DNA from: a candidate division CSSED10-310 bacterium
GTDB lineage: Bacteria > CSSED10-310 > JAFGDC01
Assembly: GCA_016932295.1 (NCBI GenBank)
Contig: JAFGDC010000292.1
Location: 1-6,572, forward strand
Direction of reading: 5' to 3'
DNA: 6,572 nt
Shown: one piece after another, positions 1-5,864 of the stretch
How positions within the stretch are numbered: the stretch's first letter is position 1
How the letters are laid out: every line of letters starts with the position of its first letter
Position numbers and translations under genes: made by a program
Notes under the pieces: generated by a model
Told to the model about the DNA's origin: nothing
What the model saw: only the letters and a program-made list of their open reading frames with translations
Databases searched by the model: none

Positions 1-464
1 ATGGCGGCAATGCCTCGCTGCCGGTTGTTGTACACCTGGAATCCCTGCTCGATTCCCGAACCAGCGGTCATCTCCCCGCCATCGGTGAAGGCTGCGGTGG
101 TGTAGCCGCCGGCTGACAGCAATTCGGCGAGGGTGATTTCCGAATCCCGGAGTTTGACTCCCTCGGACTGTTTCCATACCGCCTTGTGTTGCGAAGCGTA
201 GCGGGAGGTGAAAATGGAGGCGTGGGACGGCAACGTGGCGGTTGATTGCGAGATGGTCAGATGGAACTGGAGACCCTGTGCGGCAAGCCGGTCCAGGGCC
301 GCCGTGTACTGCACCGGGCGACCGTAGCAACCCAGGCGGTCGGCGCGAAGCGTATCGATCGAAACAACGAGGAAGTTCGGTTGCGGTGGAGCTGGCGCGG
401 TATTCGCGGCAACGCATACCTGGAGCAACACGACCACCCCTATCAGCACGCGGCTCGTTTTCAC
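1..464 (-). CDS. Exported sulfatase / alkaline-phosphatase-superfamily hydrolase, N-terminal part (runs off left edge)
   Basis: Partial gene; only the N-terminal 154-164 residues are in the window. Numbered from the upstream ATG at 494, residues 15-30 form a hydrophobic signal segment (VLIGVVVLLQVCVA), followed by a Pro/Ala linker. Then comes the superfamily opening strand NFLVVSIDTLRADRLGCYG (residues 40-58), whose Asp47 is the expected first metal ligand. The second signature is TATLPSHASIFTSRY (85-99), matching the sulfatase C/S-x-P-S-R region, but with Thr87 at the nucleophile position and His91 in place of Arg. The family hydrolyses sulfate or phosphate esters, here probably outside the cytoplasm. 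A Thr nucleophile does not allow formylglycine formation, so it may be a phospho-hydrolase or phospho-transferase instead; the substrate is unknown. I prefer the GTG start at 464 because AGGTGG lies 5 nt upstream and it leaves a short n-region (VKTSR); the ATG at 494 has no clear ribosome binding site. It is read after the flippase gene on the same strand, possibly from its own promoter. Confidence 0.85.
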   Translation of the reverse strand, partial: MKTSRVLIGVVVLLQVCVAANTAPAPPQPNFLVVSIDTLRADRLGCYGRPVQYTAALDRLAAQGLQFHLTISQSTATLPSHASIFTSRYASQHKAVWKQSEGVKLRDSEITLAELLSAGGYTTAAFTDGGEMTAGSGIEQGFQVYNNRQRGIAA

Positions 465-469
465 GTTGT

Positions 470-475
470 CCACCT
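470..475 (-). promoter_or_regulatory. Shine-Dalgarno site supporting the GTG start of the sulfatase-like gene
   Basis: The minus strand reads AGGTGG, then ACAAC, then GTG at 464-462. This strong site with a 5-nt spacer favours the GTG over the in-frame ATG ten codons upstream (494-492), which is preceded by CAGTGCTCC with no purine-rich site at normal distance. Confidence 0.5.
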
Positions 476-544
476 CGTTGCCGCCCTTGTTCATGGAGCA
501 CTGTCCGGAATGATCCGAGTGTCCACGACCAGGCGACACCGCGC

Positions 545-573
545 ATCCTATCTTTCCATACACCAAGGTTCAA
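545..573 (-). promoter_or_regulatory. Candidate sigma70-type promoter for the sulfatase-like gene
   Basis: On the minus strand TTGAAC (573-568) and TAGGAT (550-545) are separated by exactly 17 nt. Each matches its consensus hexamer at 4 of 6 positions. It lies in the 165-nt gap between the flippase stop and the sulfatase-like gene and would give a leader of about 45-75 nt depending on the start codon. Such matches arise by chance, so this is a sequence-only proposal. Confidence 0.35.
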
Positions 574-659
574 TAGCGGGACGGAAACAGCGGGTGAGCG
601 GACCATGATGAAAGCCGGTTGGTATCGACGTCAGGCAATTATGACCGCGACCATGAATA

Positions 660-1913
660 TCATGCTCCTTCACGGGCACCGGGATGATCGAGCCGGTGCA
701 CAGCGATACCCGTCCAGACCAGGATTATCGCGGTCATGCCGCCTGCCAGCCAGGAGAGCCGCGTGATGGCGGCGCTCAGGCCGCTGGAGACGTCCCGGAG
801 AAGCAGTGTCTCGATCAACACCGCCGCCGCCGGGAGGATCAGGAATCGATAGCGTCCGATGGCGAGCATCACCTTGAAGCCATAGAAGGCCAGGCAGAAC
901 AAGGTCATGAGCAGGCAATAGGGGGCGAGCAGGGGGGCCGCGCCGGTGAATTCAGGTCCGAACAACACGCCGATCACCGGTGCGCCGAACCACCAGGCAC
1001 CCGCCGTGAGTCCGGCTCCGAGCCCCAGGGTGAGCAGCATTCCCTGGTGGAAGACAGGGGCGGTGCGCTGGCGGCCGGCGGCGGCCGTCACCACCTTGGG
1101 AAACATCACGGTGGCCGCGGCGCCGGCGCCGAAAAGCATGAATTTTCCCGCCGTGAAGAGGACGGTGTAGCGTCCCGTCGCCATTTCCGAAAGACCATGC
1201 CGGATCATCACCATGTCGAGATTTGTCAACAGCTCGATGAGCACGTGGGTGAGGAGGACCGGGAGGAAGAACCGGGCGAGGGCGTGGCGCTGCCGGCCCA
1301 CGGCTGGTGCGGCGGTCAGGCCGCGAGACCGAGCCGGCAGGAACAGGCCGATGGCTCCAATGGTAGCCAGGAGATAGGCGAGGAGGACACCGCCGATTTC
1401 ATATCCCAGGACCAGGAGCACCCCGCCGGTCAGGAGCCGGAATATGCCTTCCCCCGCGATGTTGAGCGCCAGCATGTAGAACCGCTGCAACCCTTCCAGT
1501 ACACCACGGAGCGCTGACAACAGCGCGGACAGGAAGAGAAATCCCGCCACCAGGTAGAGGTGGTCCCGCCGGGGCAGGCGCAGGTATGCTTGCAGGGGGC
1601 CGGCCAGGGCAATCAGCATGGCCGCGGCGGCCAGGCTCCAGTACGTAATGCCGCGGAGCGTTCCCGGAGGAGTGCCGCCGTCGGCCGCCACGACCCGGGC
1701 CACCGCCATTACCAGGGAAGGGAACAGCGCGGAGAACAGGAACAATAACGCGGTAACCGTTCCGAACACGCCGTAACCGGCAGGGCCGAGGCGGCGCGCC
1801 ACGATGAAATTGAGGATGAAGGTCAACAGGGCAAAGCCGGCGTTGGCGAAAAACAACGCCATGCCGGCCCGCACCATGCCGCGATCATCTGAGAGCGTTC
1901 TATCCCGGGACAT
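660..1913 (-). CDS. Polysaccharide flippase (MOP superfamily, PST/Wzx-like), oligosaccharide translocase
   Basis: A complete 417-residue, strongly hydrophobic inner-membrane protein with about 12 probable transmembrane segments, close to the usual length of the PST/Wzx family. Family members flip lipid-linked oligosaccharides across the cytoplasmic membrane for O-antigen, capsule or exopolysaccharide assembly. The family-like N-terminus has one hydrophobic helix (about 15-38) followed by ARRLGPAGYGVFGTV (residues 39-53), the usual R-x-L-G-P-x-x-Y-G turn. A second half-repeat starts near 'ARFFLPVLLTHVLIELLTNL', and the C-terminal half carries GPEFTGAAPLLAPYCLLM, also typical of the family. The first ATG was chosen; the ribosome binding site is weak (GAG about 9 nt upstream), and a second Met at codon 13 is a possible start. 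It lies 63 nt after the barrel-protein gene, with a GC hairpin between. No glycosyltransferase or polymerase is visible here, so the sugar substrate cannot be named. The family call is confident; the symbol wzx is not justified. Confidence 0.85.
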   Translation of the reverse strand: MSRDRTLSDDRGMVRAGMALFFANAGFALLTFILNFIVARRLGPAGYGVFGTVTALLFLFSALFPSLVMAVARVVAADGGTPPGTLRGITYWSLAAAAMLIALAGPLQAYLRLPRRDHLYLVAGFLFLSALLSALRGVLEGLQRFYMLALNIAGEGIFRLLTGGVLLVLGYEIGGVLLAYLLATIGAIGLFLPARSRGLTAAPAVGRQRHALARFFLPVLLTHVLIELLTNLDMVMIRHGLSEMATGRYTVLFTAGKFMLFGAGAAATVMFPKVVTAAAGRQRTAPVFHQGMLLTLGLGAGLTAGAWWFGAPVIGVLFGPEFTGAAPLLAPYCLLMTLFCLAFYGFKVMLAIGRYRFLILPAAAVLIETLLLRDVSSGLSAAITRLSWLAGGMTAIILVWTGIAVHRLDHPGAREGA

Positions 1914-1933
1914 GCCGCAACTCTACAGGGTGA

Positions 1934-1959
1934 GCCGCCGGGTGGCAACAACCGGCGGC
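1934..1959 (-). other. GC-rich stem-loop between barrel-protein and flippase genes
   Basis: A perfect 8-bp inverted repeat, GCCGCCGG and CCGGCGGC, encloses a 10-nt loop. On the minus strand the stem extends two more pairs with a G-U and a G-C. It follows the barrel-protein stop by 17 nt and ends 20 nt before the flippase ATG. No T-run follows on the minus strand, so it is not a classical intrinsic terminator. It could be an attenuating or mRNA-stabilising hairpin, or could mask the weak flippase ribosome binding site. Confidence 0.5.
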
Positions 1960-1976
1960 CCGTTACGGTCAACGTA

Positions 1977-2558
1977 TCAATTCGCGGTCAATTCACCGAG
2001 GTTCAATGCCAGACCAAGGCCGATTTTCCCGGTGCCGTGCCATTCCGTGTCAGCCCGGTTGAAGGTGAAGTAATTCATCCGACCGTCCAGCACCAGGTCA
2101 AGGGCATCGGTCAAGGCAACCGCCATTCCCATTCCACCGCAGATGCCAAGGCGGCTGACATCGCCGCTGAATTCCATGCCGGAGGAATCCATGGGATCAT
2201 CATACTCAATGAAATTGAGGGTCGGCCCCAGGATGCCGTAGATGTCGAGCCGGTCGTTACCTAACAGCCGTTGCCTGAGCAGCAGGCCGATTTCGATGTT
2301 GCGCAATTCGTCGCCGTTCGAGTAATCCTCATAGGTCCGGTCATGGCTGGCGCTGAGCTGGATGCCGCCGGTGCGCCACAGGCCAAGATCGATGGTCAGG
2401 CGGCCGAAGAATGCATCGGTTTTTACGCCCCTCTCGTCGAAATACCCGCCGGGTCCGAGGAACACCATGCCGCCGTGCAATCCAATCGAGACATCCACGG
2501 CTGCAACCCGCGTGCCTATGAAAAGGGAGAGAATGAATGCCGGTATGAATACTTTCAC
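1977..2558 (-). CDS. Secreted beta-barrel-like protein, probably outer membrane, function unknown
   Basis: I do not recognise a named family. From the GTG at 2558 the protein has 193 residues: a compact signal peptide (Lys2, hydrophobic core FIPAFILSLFIG, probable cleavage after RVAA at residue 20), then a mature part of about 173 residues. The mature part has alternating polar/nonpolar stretches with many Gly and aromatic residues, such as VDVSIGLHGGMVF (21-33), FGRLTIDLGLW (51-61), IEIGLLLRQRL (88-98), LDIYGILGPTLNF (104-116) and KIGLGLALNLG (178-188). This fits a small, perhaps eight-stranded, outer-membrane barrel of the OmpA/OmpW size class. The acidic loops DERGVKTD and EYDDPMDSSG are plausible surface turns. 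There is one cysteine (residue 140). The GTG start is chosen because GGAGGG lies 4 nt upstream and gives a normal signal peptide; the in-frame ATG at 2597 (AGGA 6 nt upstream) would add 13 residues, including acidic ones, in front of the signal. It follows nuoN but has its own candidate promoter. Confidence 0.7.
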   Translation of the reverse strand: MKVFIPAFILSLFIGTRVAAVDVSIGLHGGMVFLGPGGYFDERGVKTDAFFGRLTIDLGLWRTGGIQLSASHDRTYEDYSNGDELRNIEIGLLLRQRLLGNDRLDIYGILGPTLNFIEYDDPMDSSGMEFSGDVSRLGICGGMGMAVALTDALDLVLDGRMNYFTFNRADTEWHGTGKIGLGLALNLGELTAN

Positions 2559-2562
2559 TACA

Positions 2563-2568
2563 CCCTCC
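2563..2568 (-). promoter_or_regulatory. Shine-Dalgarno site deciding the GTG start of the barrel protein
   Basis: The minus strand reads GGAGGG, TGTA, then GTG at 2558-2556. This near-consensus site supports the GTG over the in-frame ATGs at 2570 and 2597. The 2597 ATG also has a modest AGGA six bases upstream, so use of both starts cannot be excluded. Confidence 0.55.
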
Positions 2569-2617
2569 ATTGGATGAAATGATGGATCGATAACCATTCG
2601 TTATCCTGGATGAGATG

Positions 2618-2646
2618 AACATACTAAAAGCCCTTCGGGTGGGCAA
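2618..2646 (-). promoter_or_regulatory. Candidate sigma70-type promoter for the barrel-protein gene
   Basis: On the minus strand TTGCCC (2646-2641) and TATGTT (2623-2618) are spaced by exactly 17 nt, each 4 of 6 to consensus. It lies in the nuoN-to-barrel gap and would start transcription near 2611, about 50 nt before the GTG. The spacer also contains the short hairpin GCCC-ACCCGAA-GGGC followed by TTTT, so the same bases might instead help end nuo transcription. Confidence 0.35.
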
Positions 2647-2720
2647 TCGAATACTACGTTCCGCACGGGTAACTGGCAGGCTTACAAGGGTGAACGCCGG
2701 ATCGACGAACGGGCGTGGTT

Positions 2721-4208
2721 CTACAGCATCAGCAGCCGGACGGATTCCCTGGCCATGTTCAGGATGATGTTGGGGAAGATACCCAGGAGGATGACCCCGC
2801 CGGCGCACACGGCGATGGCGGTGAGAAGAGCGCCGCCGGCGATGAGTGGGGTGGTTTCCCGTGGTTCGGAAGCATACATCCGCAGCACTATTTTCATATA
2901 ATAGAACAACGAGATGACACTGGTGAGAATGCCGACGACGGCGAGCCACAGCAGCGGCGGCCCGGCCTTGATGGCGGCCCCGAAGAGATAGACCTTGCCG
3001 ACGAATCCGGCGGTGATGGGAATGCCGGTGAGAGACAGCATGAACAGGGTCATGGCGGCGGCGGCGAACGGATGCCTGGTGCCCAGTCCGTCGTAGTCCT
3101 CTATCTTGCTGCCGGTCTGGCCCTCCCGGCCCATGAGGATGATGACGGCGAAGGCGCCGATGTTGGCGAAGGCATAGGCGAACATATAGAACAGTATGGC
3201 GCTGATCCCGTCGGGAAGCCCGTCCAGGTCGGGAGTAGTCGAATAGGCGACCAGCCCGATCATCAGGTAACCGGCATGGGCGATTGTCGAGTAGGCCAGC
3301 AGGCGTTTGAGATTGTCCTGAACCACGGCGACGACGTTGCCGAATACCATGGTGCATGCCGCCATGATGGAAAGCAGAAGAATCCACAGGTCGGAGATGC
3401 CGGGCAGGACGGTCACCAGTATCCTGATCATGGCGGCCAGCGCGGCGGTTTTCGGCGCCACCGACATGAAGGCGGTGACCGGCGACGGCGCGCCCTGGTA
3501 GGCATCCGGCGTCCAGATGTGGAATGGAAAGACCGAAACCTTGAAGCTGAACGCTACCAGGAACAACACCGCGGCCAGCGCCAGGGCGGGGCTGCTGATG
3601 AGCCCGGTTCGTTCGATTTCGTGGATGATCACGGACACATCGGTGGAGCCGGTCATCCCATACATCAGGGACAGGCTCATGAGCAGAAACGCGGTGGACA
3701 TGATACCCAGCAGGAAGTACTTCATGCCCGCCTCGGTGGAGAGGTATCGCTTGAAGTGATAGGCGGTGAGCAGATACACCGGCAGCGCCATCAGTTCGAG
3801 TCCCACGAACAGGGTGACCAGTTCCGTCGCCGAAGCCAGCACCAGCATGCCGCTGGTGGAGAGCAGGAGGAGCGCCAGGAACTCGGCCACCGCCAGTCCT
3901 TCCCGCTTGAGATACTCCGCGGCGATGAGGAGGGTCAGCACCCCGGCCAGAATACAGATCAGCCCGGCGACAATGGCGAAGCGGTCGATGCAGAGGAAGC
4001 GCCCGAGCGGCGGGACATCGCGGTCATACATGAGGAGCAGCGTCAAGCCGGTGATGGCGAGACCGGAGAAGGTCAGATAGTAGAGTTCGTTTTCCTCGCG
4101 GCTGCCCATGACCAGATCCCAGATCAATACCAGCAGCGCGAATATGGCGGGCAGTGCGATGGGGACCGCGGCCAGGTAATCGAAATCCGGGATCAACAGT
4201 GCGTCCAT
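2721..4208 (-). CDS. nuoN: NADH-quinone oxidoreductase subunit N
   Basis: Complete, 495 residues, close to the usual NuoN length. It is one of the three antiporter-like subunits of the complex I membrane arm, each with a proposed proton path, and sits next to the NuoAJKH end. About 14 hydrophobic helices are visible. The essential charged residues are present: Glu138 in FVGLELMALPVYLL (TM5), Lys223 in FKVSVFPFHIWTPDAYQGAP (TM7), Lys253 in SVAPKTAALAAM (TM8) and Lys405 in GFVGKVYLF (TM12). They correspond to E. coli NuoN Glu133, Lys217, Lys247 and Lys395. The conserved block NLKRLLAYSTIAHAGY (299-314) is also intact. The ATG lies 6 nt after the nuoM stop, with GGAGG inside the end of nuoM as a somewhat distant ribosome binding site, indicating translational coupling. 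It is the last nuo gene; what follows is unrelated to complex I. Confidence 0.98.
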   Translation of the reverse strand: MDALLIPDFDYLAAVPIALPAIFALLVLIWDLVMGSREENELYYLTFSGLAITGLTLLLMYDRDVPPLGRFLCIDRFAIVAGLICILAGVLTLLIAAEYLKREGLAVAEFLALLLLSTSGMLVLASATELVTLFVGLELMALPVYLLTAYHFKRYLSTEAGMKYFLLGIMSTAFLLMSLSLMYGMTGSTDVSVIIHEIERTGLISSPALALAAVLFLVAFSFKVSVFPFHIWTPDAYQGAPSPVTAFMSVAPKTAALAAMIRILVTVLPGISDLWILLLSIMAACTMVFGNVVAVVQDNLKRLLAYSTIAHAGYLMIGLVAYSTTPDLDGLPDGISAILFYMFAYAFANIGAFAVIILMGREGQTGSKIEDYDGLGTRHPFAAAAMTLFMLSLTGIPITAGFVGKVYLFGAAIKAGPPLLWLAVVGILTSVISLFYYMKIVLRMYASEPRETTPLIAGGALLTAIAVCAGGVILLGIFPNIILNMARESVRLLML

Positions 4209-4214
4209 CGGGTC

Positions 4215-5837
4215 TCAATCCTCCAGCGCCGGCAGTCGATCCGCCGGAGGCATATCGGCTGCCGGCGGCAGCCCGGGAATCGGCGCTGTCGGCGCTGGTG
4301 CATCCATCCGCAGGTGCACCGCCGTCTTCCGGTTCACCTCGTCCAGCATACGATCCACCGTGGGTGTGAGATAGTCCAGCCAGAACTTGGGATAGAGTCC
4401 GATCCAGAACATGAGCAGGACGATGGGCACCAGGGTGATCACCTCACGGGCGTTCAGATCCTTCAATTGTTGGTTTTCCGGCTTGTCCACCTTGCCGAAC
4501 ATGACGCGCTGGAACATCCAGAGCATGTAGGCGGCGCCCAGAACGATCCCGGAGGTCGCGATAATGGCCAATACCTTGCTGAACCTGAATGCGCCCATGA
4601 GGATGAGGAACTCCCCCCAGAAGCCGTTCAGACCGGGCAGGCCGATGGAGGACAGGGTGGTGATGGCGAAGAATGTGGCGTACACCGGCATGATGCGGGA
4701 GATGCCGCCGAATTCGCTGATCATTCTGGTGTGCCGTCGTTCATAAATCAGGCCGACGATGAGGAACAATGCGCCGGTGGAGAGACCGTGGTTGATCATC
4801 TGCAGGATGCCTCCGGTGAGCCCCTCCGGCGTCAGGGCGAAAATGCCGAGCATGCAGAATCCGAGATGGCTGACGCTGGAATAGGCCACCAGCTTCTTCA
4901 TGTCCGGCTGCATCATGGCCACCAGGGCGCCGTACACAATGCCGATGATGGACAGGACAAGTACCCACATCCTGGCATCAAGGGCGGCATCCGGGAACAG
5001 CGGGATGCTGAAACGCAGGAATCCATAGGTCCCCATTTTCAGCAGAACACCGGCAAGGATGACGCTGCCGGCCGTGGGTGCCTCCACGTGTGCATCGGGC
5101 AGCCAGGTATGGAAGGGAAACATCGGCACCTTGATGGCGAAGGCCACGAAAAATGCCAGAAACAGCCAGCGCTGTAACCCGAAAGGCAGCGCCACCTGTA
5201 ACAGTTGCAGGGCATCGAACGTATACACCCCGGTTTGTCCGTAATTGTAGAAATAGAGGGCGAGGATGGCCACCAGCATGAGCAGGCTGCCGGCCAGGGT
5301 GTAAAGAAAGAACTTGATGGCGGCATAAAGCTTGCGGGGACCGCCCCAGACGCCGATAAGGAAGTACATGGGAACCAGCATGACTTCCCAGAACACGTAG
5401 AAGAGGAACATGTCCAGGGAAATGAAGACACCCAGCATGCCGGTCTCGAGCAGGAGCATGAAGATGTAGTATTCCTTGACACGCAACTGGATGGCGGACC
5501 ATGACGAGAGGACGGCGATGAGGCTGAGCAGGGTGGTGAGCAGAATGAGCAGGATGCTGATGCCGTCGATTCCCACGTGGTATGAGATACCCAAAGAGGG
5601 CACCCAGGCGGCATGTTCCACGAACTGAAAGCCGGCTGAAGTGGTGTCGAAGGAGACGGCGATGGGCAGGGAGACGAGGAAGGTGACGGCCGTGACCAGG
5701 ATGGCGAACACCATGTGGAACCGTTCATTGGCCTTGTTGACGAACATCATGATGATGGCGCCCAGCACCGGCAGGAAGGTGATCACCGTGAGGATCGGAA
5801 ATCCAATCTGTTCCGCAGCGTTGACAATCGGCGGCAT
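4215..5837 (-). CDS. nuoM: NADH-quinone oxidoreductase subunit M
   Basis: Complete, 540 residues. NuoM is the middle antiporter-like subunit of the complex I membrane arm, between NuoL and NuoN. Signature residues are intact: Glu151 in LFYVFWEVMLVPMY (TM5), Lys236 in FAIKVPMFPFHTWLPDAHVE (TM7), Lys267 in GVLLKMGTYGFLRF (TM8) and Glu409 in LPGLNGFWGEFLIL (TM12). These match E. coli NuoM Glu144, Lys234, Lys265 and Glu407. The block DMKKLVAYSSVSHLGF (312-327) is also typical. The start is well supported by AAGGAG six bases before the ATG (5844-5849). Unusually, the protein ends in a Pro/Ala/Asp-rich tail (residues 511-540) beyond the last helix, making it about 30 residues longer than E. coli NuoM (509). 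It lies 27 nt after nuoL and 6 nt before nuoN, so it is cotranscribed with both. Confidence 0.98.
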   Translation of the reverse strand: MPPIVNAAEQIGFPILTVITFLPVLGAIIMMFVNKANERFHMVFAILVTAVTFLVSLPIAVSFDTTSAGFQFVEHAAWVPSLGISYHVGIDGISILLILLTTLLSLIAVLSSWSAIQLRVKEYYIFMLLLETGMLGVFISLDMFLFYVFWEVMLVPMYFLIGVWGGPRKLYAAIKFFLYTLAGSLLMLVAILALYFYNYGQTGVYTFDALQLLQVALPFGLQRWLFLAFFVAFAIKVPMFPFHTWLPDAHVEAPTAGSVILAGVLLKMGTYGFLRFSIPLFPDAALDARMWVLVLSIIGIVYGALVAMMQPDMKKLVAYSSVSHLGFCMLGIFALTPEGLTGGILQMINHGLSTGALFLIVGLIYERRHTRMISEFGGISRIMPVYATFFAITTLSSIGLPGLNGFWGEFLILMGAFRFSKVLAIIATSGIVLGAAYMLWMFQRVMFGKVDKPENQQLKDLNAREVITLVPIVLLMFWIGLYPKFWLDYLTPTVDRMLDEVNRKTAVHLRMDAPAPTAPIPGLPPAADMPPADRLPALED

Positions 5838-5864
5838 AGCGCACTCCTTGTTGTCCGGCTTCCC

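Noticed and set aside
495..659. Search for a small gene, RNA or terminator in the flippase-sulfatase gap
   Set aside because: Only a candidate promoter is visible. No stem with a T-run, no tRNA-like fold and no open frame with a ribosome binding site was found.
242..766. Two overlapping open frames on the plus strand over the sulfatase/flippase gap
   Set aside because: Basic Arg/Pro-rich translations with no recognisable domain, antisense to the sulfatase-like N-terminus and the flippase C-terminus. No ribosome binding site or promoter support was seen.
2626..2644. Possible intrinsic terminator of the nuo operon (GCCC-ACCCGAA-GGGC-TTTT)
   Set aside because: The stem has only 4 bp and the T-run only 4 bases, too weak to list as a terminator; kept as part of a low-interest finding.
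2341..3387. A 348-codon minus-strand frame overlapping nuoN and the barrel gene
   Set aside because: Its Arg/His/Pro-rich translation is an out-of-frame reading of nuoN running into the barrel gene. Both real genes explain the bases with family-like proteins or a signal peptide.
2715..5177. An 820-codon open frame on the plus strand
   Set aside because: It lies antisense across the nuoN-nuoM boundary and its product is a low-complexity Gln/Gly/Glu/His/Asp-rich string, the expected complement of hydrophobic membrane-protein codons in GC-rich DNA. Both sense genes have intact family motifs.
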